Shown here: positions 1 to 8,027 of the stretch, one piece after another
How positions within the stretch are numbered: position 1 is the first letter of the stretch
How the letters are laid out: each line of letters starts with the position of its first letter
Translations under genes and position numbers: made by a program
NCBI GenBank assembly: GCA_022791735.1
Contig: JAAVZQ010000051.1
Span: forward strand, 1 to 15,936
Direction of reading: 5' to 3'
Length of the DNA: 15,936 bases
From: Clostridia bacterium
GTDB taxonomy: Bacteria; Bacillota; Clostridia; TANB77; CAG-508
The notes under the pieces: generated by a model
Databases searched by the model: none
What the model was told of the DNA's origin: nothing
What the model saw: only the letters and a program-made list of their open reading frames with translations

Positions 1-114
1 CTTTACTGCTTTTGGTTCTGGTATCCTACTTGCTAATTCTTCTTTTATTTTCTTTTCTGCTTTATCTGCTTTATTTGTTATTATTTCTGTTATTGTTCCA
101 TTCATCTTGTTCAT
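1..114 (-). CDS. Partial hypothetical protein, N-terminal part only
   Basis: An open frame on the minus strand starts at ATG 114 (or the in-frame ATG at 105) and runs off the window edge without a stop, giving 38 codons. The visible part begins MNKMNGTITE and is Lys/Glu/Ala-rich, likely helical. I do not recognise a family. There is no clear Shine-Dalgarno sequence before either ATG, so the start is uncertain. It lies in the same direction as the cotJ operon but is separated from it by the cotJC terminator, so it is probably its own transcription unit. Confidence 0.4.
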   Translation of the reverse strand, partial: MNKMNGTITEIITNKADKAEKKIKEELASRIPEPKAVK

Positions 115-213
115 TTACTTGTTTCTAGTCAAAACAAATTATATACTTAGTGCTTTTGTTTTTCTATATTTTTCTTAATTTTCTTTCTATTTTTCCCCAG
201 ATTATTTAACTCA

Positions 214-247
214 TAAAAATTAGCCCATACAAAATGTACAGGCTAAT
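214..247 (-). terminator. Intrinsic terminator of the cotJ operon
   Basis: Read on the minus strand, ATTAGCC pairs with GGCTAAT. An inner TACA/TGTA pairing extends the stem, and a run of T follows. It starts about 40 bases after the cotJC stop codon. Confidence 0.75.
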
Positions 248-285
248 CTTCTTTGTTATTGCGGAAGCAACAAAATTCTTATATC

Positions 286-969
286 TTATCTTCCACAGCC
301 ACAACTGTTGTTATTTGTATTCATCATGTTTTGATTATTCATCATATTTGTATTCATATTACTATTATTTACAAATATTGGATTATTACTATTCATATAA
401 AATTTCTTTTCTGCAAGTCTATCTTGTACTCCACGTAGTGCCTCTCCAAATCTTTGGAAATGGACTATTTCTCTTTCTCTTAAGAATTTTAATGGATCTA
501 ATACATCTGGATAATCTCTACATAAATCTATTAGTTTTTCATAAGTTGCTCTTGCTTTTTGCTCTGCAGCTAAATCTTCTTGAAGGTCAGCTATTGGATC
601 ACCTTTTACTGCAAGATATGCTGCTGTAAATGGCATACCAGCTGCTGCCTGAGGATATACTCCAAGACCATGATCTGTATAATAAGGGGCTAAGCCTCCT
701 CTTTCTACTTCCTCTATTGTTGCATTTCTTGTTAATTGGTGCACTATTGTTCCAACTATTTCTAAGTGAGCTAGTTCTTCTGTTCCTATATCATTCAATA
801 TAGCCTTTGATTTTTGGTCTGGCATCCCAAATCTTTGTGATAAATATCTAAGTGATGCAGCAAGCTCTCCATCAGGCCCACCATATTGAGATATAATATT
901 TTTTGCAAGTTCAGTATTTGTTTCCTTTATATTTACAGGATATTCTAGTACTTTATCATAAGTCCACAT
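286..969 (-). CDS. cotJC: Spore coat protein CotJC, manganese-catalase family
   Basis: A 227-residue ferritin-like four-helix protein of the CotJC/manganese catalase family, a structural component of the inner spore coat. Dimetal-site carboxylates and histidines expected for the family are visible in GTEELAHLEIV (about residues 62-72), AEQKARATYEKL and REREIVHFQRF. The family signature around GGLAPYYTDHG is also present. After about residue 190 the protein carries a low-complexity Asn/Met-rich tail ending NSCGCGR. This is longer than in many relatives and suits cross-linking or packing in the coat. The start ATG overlaps the cotJB stop by one base (TAATG), and a GGAGG site lies just upstream inside cotJB. 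It is the last gene of the cotJA-cotJB-cotJC operon and a terminator follows. Confidence 0.93.
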   Translation of the reverse strand: MWTYDKVLEYPVNIKETNTELAKNIISQYGGPDGELAASLRYLSQRFGMPDQKSKAILNDIGTEELAHLEIVGTIVHQLTRNATIEEVERGGLAPYYTDHGLGVYPQAAAGMPFTAAYLAVKGDPIADLQEDLAAEQKARATYEKLIDLCRDYPDVLDPLKFLREREIVHFQRFGEALRGVQDRLAEKKFYMNSNNPIFVNNSNMNTNMMNNQNMMNTNNNSCGCGR

Positions 970-1292
970 TAAACATTACCTCCTTCCCATGGCCAAGGCT
1001 CTTCAAGCCAACGCCACTTATTGCAAGGGTAATATATACTAAGTGGGCCATATACTTTTTGATATTTATCTTTTAATTCCTTTAATGTCTTGCTATAACT
1101 ATTGTGCAAACATATTGCTCTTTCATCGTTTGGATGAGTATCAAGATAAAGTGCAAGTTCAATTACAGCAAAATTATAACATTTTATTTGATGTATCATC
1201 TCTTCACGAGTTGTATCATTATTGTCTTTGCAAGTACATGTACAAGAAATTCTACTCTCTATTTCATCTAACATTTCTATATCTTCATTCAT
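969..1292 (-). CDS. cotJB: Spore coat protein CotJB
   Basis: A 107-residue CotJB-family protein, needed with CotJA and CotJC for coat assembly. The family pattern is clear: LALYLDTHPNDERA in the middle, YGPLS, and the C-terminal WLEEPWPWEGG. The N-terminus has a CTCTC cysteine cluster that is not a usual core feature. The start ATG overlaps the stop of cotJA (ATGA), with AAAGGAGG a few bases upstream, which indicates translational coupling. The 3' end overlaps cotJC by one base. Confidence 0.92.
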   Translation of the reverse strand: MNEDIEMLDEIESRISCTCTCKDNNDTTREEMIHQIKCYNFAVIELALYLDTHPNDERAICLHNSYSKTLKELKDKYQKVYGPLSIYYPCNKWRWLEEPWPWEGGNV

Positions 1293-1639
1293 CCGTTACA
1301 ACCTCCTTTTATAGGGTTTGTGTCTCTAAGATACTGTATTTGTGCCATAGATTGACCTGGACAATATTCACTTACAAGTTCTGGAAATATTGTTCCTTTA
1401 TGCATTCCTGAGCAAGGCATAAAAGTATTATCCATTACTTGAACAGGTACATAGCTTTGTGCATACATAGGATTTGTTGGGAAGCCATTATCTTCTTCAT
1501 CAAATCCACAACTACAATTGCAATTATAGCTATTATCTGTATCACCTGCTACATTATTACATAAAGTTTCATATTGATTATGATCTTGATTACCGGGATT
1601 ATTTAAACAACAACATTTTCTACGTCTACAATTACACAT
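1289..1639 (-). CDS. cotJA: Spore coat-associated protein CotJA
   Basis: A 116-residue protein whose C-terminal half matches CotJA. The pattern SYVPVQVMDNTF, then KGTIFPELVSEY-P and QYLRDTNPIKGGC is typical of the family. The N-terminal half is a Cys- and Asn-rich extension (MCNCRRRKCCC and NCNCSCG) that is longer than usual. It is plausibly used for disulphide or metal cross-linking in the coat; that role is inference. A good ribosome binding site (AAGGAGG) precedes ATG 1639. It is the first gene of the operon. A sporulation promoter is expected upstream (the Bacillus cotJ operon is sigma-E controlled), but I could not fix a convincing one. Confidence 0.85.
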   Translation of the reverse strand: MCNCRRRKCCCLNNPGNQDHNQYETLCNNVAGDTDNSYNCNCSCGFDEEDNGFPTNPMYAQSYVPVQVMDNTFMPCSGMHKGTIFPELVSEYCPGQSMAQIQYLRDTNPIKGGCNG

Positions 1640-1707
1640 TTTAATTCCTCCTTATTTTTTGTATAATATATATTATGTAATCTTGTAGAGTTTAGTGATA
1701 CTTACAT

Positions 1708-1734
1708 GAAAAAAACACATCCTTTTAAGATGTG
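1708..1734 (-). terminator. Intrinsic terminator of rpmF
   Basis: On the minus strand CACATC and GATGTG form a stem directly followed by a run of T residues. It begins about 24 bases after the rpmF stop and separates rpmF from the cotJ operon. Confidence 0.75.
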
Positions 1735-1757
1735 CTTCTTTTATCTTACTTTTTAAT

Positions 1758-1946
1758 TTACGCATTCTCTTCTTCTACTGAAATAACTGCTTTTCCATTA
1801 TAATATCCACAGTTTGTGCAAGCTCTGTGTGGTAATACAGGCTCATGACAATGTGGGCAAGTCGCAATACTTGGTTTTTCTACTTTCCATGTAGATCTTC
1901 TTAATCCTGTTCTTGCTTTTGACCATCTTCTTTTTGGTTGTGCCAT
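1758..1946 (-). CDS. rpmF: 50S ribosomal protein L32
   Basis: A 62-residue bL32 ribosomal protein. The N-terminus MAQPKRRWSKARTGLRRS is the standard basic tail. The four zinc-ribbon cysteines are present in CPHC and CTNC, followed by GYYNGK. The length is normal. A GGAGG site lies just upstream of the ATG. A near-perfect sigma-A promoter lies at 2034-2062 and a terminator follows, so it appears monocistronic. It uses only AGA-type arginine codons and has no CGG. Confidence 0.96.
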   Translation of the reverse strand: MAQPKRRWSKARTGLRRSTWKVEKPSIATCPHCHEPVLPHRACTNCGYYNGKAVISVEEENA

Positions 1947-2033
1947 TTCAAATTACCTCCTTTTTATTACGACTTTGTATAGTATTTGACTTTCTAAATA
2001 AGCCAAACATTCATCTTTTTAATATGCTTAGAT

Positions 2034-2062
2034 ATTATACTAAATTTTTCCTCACTTGTCAA
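2034..2062 (-). promoter_or_regulatory. Consensus sigma-A promoter for rpmF
   Basis: On the minus strand there is TTGACA (2062-2057), a 17-base spacer, then TATAAT (2039-2034). Both hexamers are perfect. It lies about 90 bases upstream of rpmF, immediately after the pyk stop codon. Confidence 0.8.
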
Positions 2063-2071
2063 GCAATTTGC

Positions 2072-3502
2072 CTAAATTTCTATTACTCCTCCGATAGTCT
2101 TGCTATTTTTTCTAGTTGGGAGAATTTGTGAACCTCCTGCAATTATTACCTTATCTCCTTTTTCTAGGTATCCTTCTTTCTCTAGTTTTTCAATACCTAT
2201 TTCTAGTAAATCATTGATTGTATCTTTTGCTGGTAACAATATTGGGAATACATTCCATACTAATGCTAATTGATGATATGTTTTTTCATTTGATGTTACT
2301 GCAAATACTGGGCATTTAATTCCAAGACCTGATAAATATCTTGCTGTATTACCTGTATCTGTATAAGCTACAACAGCTTTTGCATTAATTTTTCTAGCCA
2401 TTCTGCACACTGTATAATTTACATTATATTCTAAATCATCTGTTTCAACTTTTTGATATTTGTTATTAAATCTTTCCCAATATTTTATCTTAGACTCAAT
2501 ATTTTCAGAAATATCAACCATTGCCTGAACACACTCTAATGGGTATTCTCCCATTGCGCATTCTCCTGAAAGCATAATTGCTCCAGTTCTATCATATATA
2601 GCGTTTGCAACATCGCTTACTTCTGCTCTTGTTGGTCTTGGGCTATGTGTCATAGATTCAAGCATTTGTGTAGCTGTGATAACTGCTTTTCCTTTTCTAT
2701 TGCAAGCTTTTATCATATCTTTTTGAGCAACTGGAACTTCTTGGAAAGGTATTTCTACTCCAAGGTCTCCTCTTGCTACCATTACACCATCTGAATTATC
2801 AATTATCTCTTCAAGATTATCTAATCCTTCTTGATTTTCAATTTTACAAATAATCTTTATGTCTTTTCCGCCATTTTCATCTAGTACTTTTCTAACAGCT
2901 GCAACATCTTCTTTACTTCTTACAAATGATACAGCAATGTAATCAAATCCATGTTTTGCACCATCTATTAAATCTTGAATATCTTTCTCTTTTAGAGCTG
3001 GTAAACTTAAATGTACTCCTGGGATGTTTACACTTTTTCTATTTCCAAGATGTCCACCATTCAATATTTTACATACCACATCTTTTCCATTAATCTCTGT
3101 AACCTCTAGACCTATTAATCCATCATCTAAAAGTATTTTTGTCCCTACTTGTACGTCTTTATATAGCTCTTTATAGCTTACAGATACTCTTGTACTATCA
3201 CCTTCTATATCATCATTTACAAGAGTAAATTTCTCTCCTTTTACTAATTCTACAGGTGCTTCTACTAATTTACCTGTTCTAACTTCTGGACCTTGTGTGT
3301 CTAATAATAATGCAACTGGCTTACCTGCATTTTTTCTTGCTTCAAAGAATTTTTCAACCTTTTCTGCTTGTTCTGGGTAGCTTCCGTGTGAGAAGTTTAT
3401 TCTTACTACGTCCATACCAGCTTCCATTAATTCGGCTAGTTTGTCTTCACTAGCTGGTCCGATTGTGCATACAATTTTTGTTTTTCTTAAATGTTTTTTC
3501 AT
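2072..3502 (-). CDS. pyk: Pyruvate kinase
   Basis: A 476-residue pyruvate kinase that converts phosphoenolpyruvate and ADP to pyruvate and ATP in glycolysis. The N-terminus RKTKIVCTIGPAS and the RINFSHG motif form the TIM barrel. The active-site region has CKIENQEG with the catalytic Lys, then VMVARGDLGVE, TQMLESM and RPTRAEVSDVANAI. It ends shortly after the third domain and lacks the extra C-terminal PEP-utiliser-like domain found in Bacillus enzymes. A strong AAGGAGG site precedes the ATG and a sigma-A-type promoter is visible upstream. The gene is intact. CGG trinucleotides occur only as NNC-GGN across codons, never in frame. Confidence 0.97.
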   Translation of the reverse strand: MKKHLRKTKIVCTIGPASEDKLAELMEAGMDVVRINFSHGSYPEQAEKVEKFFEARKNAGKPVALLLDTQGPEVRTGKLVEAPVELVKGEKFTLVNDDIEGDSTRVSVSYKELYKDVQVGTKILLDDGLIGLEVTEINGKDVVCKILNGGHLGNRKSVNIPGVHLSLPALKEKDIQDLIDGAKHGFDYIAVSFVRSKEDVAAVRKVLDENGGKDIKIICKIENQEGLDNLEEIIDNSDGVMVARGDLGVEIPFQEVPVAQKDMIKACNRKGKAVITATQMLESMTHSPRPTRAEVSDVANAIYDRTGAIMLSGECAMGEYPLECVQAMVDISENIESKIKYWERFNNKYQKVETDDLEYNVNYTVCRMARKINAKAVVAYTDTGNTARYLSGLGIKCPVFAVTSNEKTYHQLALVWNVFPILLPAKDTINDLLEIGIEKLEKEGYLEKGDKVIIAGGSQILPTRKNSKTIGGVIEI

Positions 3503-3533
3503 TTTCCTTCTCCTCCTTAAAAATATCTAATAT

Positions 3534-3562
3534 AGTATAGCACTAAAAACATAATTTGTATA
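3534..3562 (-). promoter_or_regulatory. Putative sigma-A promoter for pyk
   Basis: On the minus strand there is TATACA (3562-3557), 17 bases, then TATACT (3539-3534), ending about 30 bases before the pyk start codon. The -35 box matches consensus at 4 of 6 positions and the -10 box at 5 of 6. Confidence 0.55.
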
Positions 3563-3689
3563 CTTTTTTTTGAAAAATTTGTAATTAATTTTGATATAAA
3601 GATAAATTCTATAAATATTTACTGTATTAAAAGAAATATTTTAATATACAAAACAGCAATTTTAAAGTAAATCGTCATTTTTCATCTTA

Positions 3690-3724
3690 AAAGCAAAAAA
3701 CCGGCAATTTTTCGCCATTTTTGC
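3690..3724 (-). terminator. Probable intrinsic terminator downstream of the GC-rich small gene
   Basis: Read on the minus strand, GGC-gaaaaatt-GCC forms a small stem followed by GGTTTTTT, nested inside a longer AAGCAAAAA/TTTTTGCTT pairing. It lies beyond the strong palindrome at 3728-3761 and could terminate transcription of the gene at 3796-4005. Confidence 0.45.
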
Positions 3725-3727
3725 TTA

Positions 3728-3761
3728 TAGTAATCCCCTGGCTAAAGCCAGGGGATTACTA
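3728..3761. repeat. Perfect 16-bp palindrome with strong GC core
   Basis: TAGTAATCCCCTGGCT and its exact reverse complement are separated by two bases. The stem is far more GC-rich than the surrounding DNA. It sits 35 bases beyond the stop of the small gene at 3796-4005. It may be a terminator or transcript stabiliser. It also resembles the end hairpins of IS200/IS605-type elements, but no transposase is present here. Confidence 0.7.
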
Positions 3762-3764
3762 CTT

Positions 3765-3788
3765 ATTCAGTGCCAACTAGGACTGAAT
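3765..3788. repeat. Short inverted repeat
   Basis: ATTCAGT and ACTGAAT are separated by ten bases, between the small gene's stop and the strong palindrome. Together they form a chain of hairpins after the gene. The function is unknown. Confidence 0.4.
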
Positions 3789-3795
3789 TGGAGAA

Positions 3796-4005
3796 TTAAT
3801 CTTTCTTTTCTGAATTTTTCGAACCTCTCCCACTGTCTCCCGGTCTGAAACTTCCTCCAAACGTGGCATGAGGACCATCGAGGTCAATTCCAGGTGCCCC
3901 CAGACAAACTTCAGGCGGCTCAGTTCTGATTCCTGTTCCTCTTGGAGAATAAAAGCTAGTGGTTTTCGATCGCCCAGATCTAAACCCAGTTTTAAACACT
4001 GACAT
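3796..4005 (-). CDS. Unrecognised GC-rich small protein
   Basis: A 69-codon frame beginning MSVFKTGFRSGRSK. I chose ATG 4005 because a full GGAGGT site lies seven bases upstream; an earlier in-frame ATG at 4020 would include that site. The protein is rich in Gly, Ser, Arg, Pro and Thr. It has one Cys, no membrane segment and no signal peptide, and looks intrinsically disordered with a basic first half. I do not recognise a family. Its base composition is clearly richer in GC than the neighbouring genes and a run of hairpins follows, which suggests recent acquisition. No CGG codon is in frame; one CGG triplet occurs out of frame in CCG-GGA. The strong ribosome binding site is the main argument that it is real. 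Confidence 0.5.
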   Translation of the reverse strand: MSVFKTGFRSGRSKTTSFYSPRGTGIRTEPPEVCLGAPGIDLDGPHATFGGSFRPGDSGRGSKNSEKKD

Positions 4006-4126
4006 AAGTTGCACCTCCATACAAAATAATTACGAACTGCTTGTAAATAATTCTCCTTTCAAAGATTTTTGAATATTAATTATATCATCAAAATAGTTCA
4101 ATGTAAATTATTTGTTATATTTTTTC

Positions 4127-4155
4127 TTGCAAATTTCATAATTATTAAATATAAT
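4127..4155 (+). promoter_or_regulatory. Sigma-A promoter for dapA
   Basis: TTGCAA (4127-4132), a 17-base spacer, then TATAAT (4150-4155), about 70 bases before the dapA start codon. Confidence 0.75.
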
Positions 4156-4227
4156 AAGTATTATTAAAGAAGTATATAATTATATAATCTTTAAAAAATT
4201 TATTTTTTAGGAAGGAATGAAAAATAA

Positions 4228-5118
4228 ATGAAAAATCCTATTTTTAAAGGCTGTGGGACAGCTATTGCAACACCATTTATAGAAAATCGGTGGAGTAAAC
4301 TTTGATGAATTTAAAAAACTTATCGAATTTCAAATTAATGAAGGAATTGACGCAATTATTGTTTGTGGAACAACAGGTGAATCTTCAACAATGACAGAAC
4401 AAGAGAAAAAAGATACAATTAAATTTGCAGTAGATACTGCCAAAAAAAGAGTTCCAATTATTGCTGGAACTGGTGGAAATAATACTAAAACTTGCATTGA
4501 AATGTCAAAATATGCAGAAAGTGTTGGTGTAGATGGTCTTTTACTTGTAACTCCTTATTATAATAAATGTACACAAGAGCGGTCTTATAAAACACTATGA
4601 AGCAGTTGCAAATTCTGTATCTATTCCAATAATAGTATATAGTGTAAAATCAAGAACTGGAGTAAACATAGAGCCCAAAACTTGCTTAGAACTTTCAAAA
4701 ATTCCAAATATAGTTGCAATAAAAGAAGCAAGTGGTGACCTTTCACAAATTGCAAAAATTGCAAACCTTTGCAAAGATAATTTATACATATATAGTGGAA
4801 ATGATGACCAAGTACTTCCTATACTTTCTCTTGGTGGGCTTGGTGTAATTTCTGTATTATCAAATGTAGCACCTAAGAGAACATCAAAAATGGTAGATGA
4901 TTTCTTAAATCGGAAATATAGAAGATGCAAGAAATTTTCAATTAGATAGCATACCTTTAACCTCTGCTTTATTTGCAGAAGTAAACCCTATCCCTGTAAA
5001 AGCAGCTTTAAACCTAATGGGATATGATTTTGGAACACCAAGGCTTCCCCTTACAGAAGTTACAGATAAAACAAAAGAAGCTTTATCATATGAAATGAAA
5101 AAATTGGGAATAATATAA
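4228..5118 (+). CDS. dapA: 4-hydroxy-tetrahydrodipicolinate synthase, read through three CGG +1 shift sites
   Basis: DapA condenses pyruvate with aspartate semialdehyde, the first committed step to diaminopimelate, lysine and dipicolinate. Three CGG codons in the running frame (4288-4290, 4580-4582, 4911-4913) would each lead to an early stop. Omitting one C at each gives a single 295-residue protein, the normal length. It then contains GTTGES (substrate-binding Thr pair), PYYNK, the SRTG arginine and the Schiff-base lysine in AIKEASGD. The sites insert Gly in IEN-G-GVNF, TQE-G-LIKHY and FLN-G-NIED. One change near the active site is unusual: VYSVKSRTG where VYNVPSRTG is common. ATG 4228 follows AGGAAGG; the ATG at 4217 reads into a stop. 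The gene is monocistronic and converges on spoIIE. If the shifts do not occur, it is a multiply frameshifted pseudogene. Confidence 0.9.
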
Positions 5119-5121
5119 GAA

Positions 5122-5363
5122 AAAAGTTAATATTCATAATTTTAAAGTTCTGTCTGTCCTGCCACGGGTAGTTATCTATGGATTTTTTCTAACACCTTGG
5201 TGTCGTAATCTCCAACCTGTACGCACTTCGTGCTCAAAATGTCGGTTACTCCATTTCGCACTCGCAAAGCTCGTTTGATCGCTTACTCGGTGTTATTCAA
5301 AAATCATAGATAAAACTACCCTGCGCGGACTTTAAGTTTTTTAATCTTTGAATATTAACTTTT
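5122..5363. terminator. Bidirectional terminator arms interrupted by the palindromic element
   Basis: AAAAGTTAATATTCA (5122-5136) and its exact reverse complement (5349-5363) flank the repeat copy. A second pairing TTAAAGT/ACTTTAA lies just inside. The arms lie directly after the dapA and spoIIE stops and end in A/T runs, as expected for a terminator shared by convergent genes. Confidence 0.6.
5156..5330. repeat. Palindromic ~175-bp element, copy 1
   Basis: The ends form an imperfect inverted repeat of about 40 bases: GGGTAGTTATCTATGG...AACACC on the left pairs with GGTGTTATTCAAAAATCATAGAT...CTACCC on the right. An internal GCACTTCGTGC hairpin and a GC-richer core are shared with the copy at 13642-13817 in the same orientation. 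No open reading frame of note is present. It resembles a MITE or a highly structured intergenic repeat. Confidence 0.85.
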
Positions 5364-5368
5364 ACATT

Positions 5369-7832
5369 TTATATTCTCTTTACCTTTGTTACAATAACAG
5401 TCATATCATCTTTAGCAACTCCAACTCCATTATCTATTGCTTGAGCAAGTATTATATTTGCAATTCTTTGCACATTATCCGTCTCAATTTCTTCTAGTAA
5501 ATTCTTTACCCAAACTTCTTTATTCTCATATTCAATATTAGACTCTAGTATTCCGGTCTGAACACATTACAATTATATCTCCGTCTTCTAAATCTTTATC
5601 ATATACTACTAAATCTACTTTATCTAATATTCCAGCTGGAAGCGATATTGACTTTACAACACTTACATTCTTATTGTTTTTTATAAATGTTGGACATGCA
5701 CCGTTTTTCATAAACTCCATATTACCTGTATAAAGGTCTAGTATTGCAACATCTAAAGTCGCATAGCTGTCCTCTTTTGAGTTTATATACATACTACTAT
5801 TTATTAATTCTAATGATGTATCTCTATCAAACCCACTACTTAACATCCTATTTAGCATTTTAACTGCAGTCCTACTTGAATTATTGGCTTCTACGCCACT
5901 TCCCATCCCATCACTTATTGCAACCAAATATTTACCATCATCAAGTCTAGTCTGCACATTAGAATCTCCTGACATGTCAGAATATTTTTTTGTCTCCTCT
6001 GCAATTCCAATTTGAATTACAAACTTGTCCTTTGAAACATATACTTGCTTGCAAAGCTTTTCATTTATTTTAATCCCACAGTTTTCTTTTTGCAAAACAA
6101 TTTGTGCATCTAGCACTTTTGAAAGTATATTTTCTATTTCATAAGTTCTACACTCTTCTTCATCTTCACATGAATTAATATATGTATTTACAACATATCT
6201 ACCATTTTTATTTTGCTCTATACTAATATCTACAAGAGTTATTTCCTTTTGCATACAAAGCATTTTTATCTCACGTTTTTCTTCTTCAAAATTTGTTTCT
6301 TTTTTTCTATTAATAGAATTTGCGACACTAGATATAGCTTTAGAAACGCCCTCTAATTGAGCTCCTATAACTTTCTTGTTTTCTTTCATACGCTCTTTCC
6401 AAAGGTGATTTATTTTTCCTATTTTATATGTATCATTTATAATTCTTAGTACCTTATTTAAGTCATTTTCAATCTGCATATTAGTATCAAAATCATCGAA
6501 TCCCATTATATATTCATTTCTTTTTTCTAAAAGAGCCAAAATATCTTCTTTTGTTACCTCATTTTTATCTTGTAAAACCTCAAAAATTTCACTTGATAAG
6601 CCATTTTCCTCATCTATTAAATCATCATATAAAACATTTTCTTTTAAATTTTTAAGTTTCTCCTCAAGTACATCAATAAAAGCTTCTTTGCTATCTTCAC
6701 TATTTGCTACCCTCTTGCTTTCTTCATTATATGTTCTAGATATTTCATTTATCGTTTCTGAAACAGTATTTAGCTTATACACTGTATCTGTACTGCTTTC
6801 TAACTCATAATTTGCACCGAACTGGTAAATACAAATCTTTTGCAAAAAAATCTGCTACATTTATCTGTACTTTTTTTGGTATGAGTAAAAGCCCAAGTGA
6901 TGCAATAATTATTTCTTTAAGCCCTATTATTTGTATCGTATTTCCTGTAGAAACATAAGAAAGCAAGATGTTTCCTGCTATAAACCCTAAAATTACTCCT
7001 ACTTTGCCAAATCTACTTAAAAATCCTGCAATCATTCCGAGAAATTGCAAAAGACGCAATAAGCATCTCTGAATTTCCTCCAATTACACCAAGTACCGCT
7101 CCTATTGTAATACCACTGGCTGCCCCAATTAATATTCCTTGTTTCCAACCCAAAACTAGTACTATAAGTATACAAAGAATAGTTTTTACCTCAAATCCAA
7201 AAATCTCAAGCCCCCCAAATGAAGTAACTGCAATTGATAGCATAAGACTTGCACCTACAACCTCTTCTATTGTAAATACTTTTGTTAGTCCATATTCACT
7301 TATTGTAATCAAGGAATTTGAAAATATTTTATAGAATATGTACGTTATAACACCTGTTGTAATAGCTAAAAACAAATCATAAAGTAAAAATCCTCTAAAT
7401 AGTATTTGTACAATTTGTACAGCTATAACACTTAATATTACATATTTTCCAAGTCTTCTTCTCTCGCTTTTATATTCTTCTTCATACCATGGTTTAAATA
7501 TAAGTACCATACCAACAAACACAAGTGCTGTAAGTATAAAATTAAGTGCTTCTCCTCCACCTATCCCGAATTAATGTACCTATTAAAGAAAAAACAAAAA
7601 CAACACCTGCTGGAAGTCCATTTGAAAGCGTTGCTGCAAATATAGCTAATGCAAATGGAGCAATACCATTTACAGTGCTTACCATTGACACCATAAATGA
7701 TATTATATATACAAGTATATTTTGTTTTGTAAATACTTTACTTAAAATCTCTTTTATATTTATCTTGCTTGTCCACTCTTGTTCTTCTATTGTCTTTTCT
7801 TGCTTTTCTTCCTCTGTTATATTTTGAAACAT
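5369..7832 (-). CDS. spoIIE: Stage II sporulation protein E, read through four CGG +1 shift sites
   Basis: SpoIIE is the membrane-bound PP2C phosphatase that dephosphorylates SpoIIAA to release sigma-F in the forespore and also acts at the asymmetric septum. In-frame CGG codons occur at 7566-7568, 7037-7039, 6817-6819 and 5553-5555. Skipping one C at each gives one 819-residue protein, close to the usual ~820-830. After a short cytoplasmic N-terminus come about ten hydrophobic segments (residues ~35-320). A charged helical linker (~330-570) follows, then the PP2C domain with AISDGMGSGVEAN, NGACPTF and the metal-binding MCSDGI near the end. The Gly of that last motif comes from a shift site. 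I start at ATG 7832 because AAAGGTGG lies five bases upstream; a GTG at 7841 is the alternative. A Spo0A-type promoter lies upstream. Confidence 0.92.
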
Positions 7833-7861
7833 CCTTACCACCTTTTCTCACTTTTTCTTTA

Positions 7862-7894
7862 AGTATACAAGCTTTATTTTAAAATGTTTGTCAT
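7862..7894 (-). promoter_or_regulatory. Candidate Spo0A-activated spoIIE promoter with 21-bp spacer
   Basis: On the minus strand there is ATGACA (7894-7889), a 21-base spacer, then TATACT (7867-7862), about 30 bases before the spoIIE start. TGACAAA (7893-7887) overlaps the -35 box and matches the 0A-box core TGNCGAA at all but one position. The over-long spacing is a known trait of the Bacillus spoIIE and spoIIG promoters. Confidence 0.5.
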
Positions 7895-8027
7895 ATTTAG
7901 CAATACTTTAAAAAAAGTTTTTTACATTTTGTGATATATTAATTTGTTTTATTTTTTATAAAAACAAATTCTTTTTATAATTTTATAATATATTGTCGTA
8001 TATTGCAATAATTTATAGAAATATTTT

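Noticed and set aside
234..629. Open frame on the plus strand opposite cotJC
   Set aside because: Low-complexity Tyr/Leu/Ser-rich shadow of the cotJC coding strand; no ribosome binding site and no family resemblance.
1640..1705. Sigma-E promoter upstream of cotJA
   Set aside because: A TATACAAA box resembling the sigma-E -10 element is present, but no -35 match was found at the proper distance.
3728..3761. IS200/IS605 insertion element
   Set aside because: The hairpin is suggestive, but no transposase or TnpB-like gene is present nearby.
4228..5118. Short internal frames of dapA, spoIIE, gerC and pth as separate small genes
   Set aside because: They join end to end into known families at CGG sites and lack their own ribosome binding sites.
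5156..5330. CRISPR or tandem repeat
   Set aside because: There are only two dispersed copies, with palindromic ends and no spacer array.
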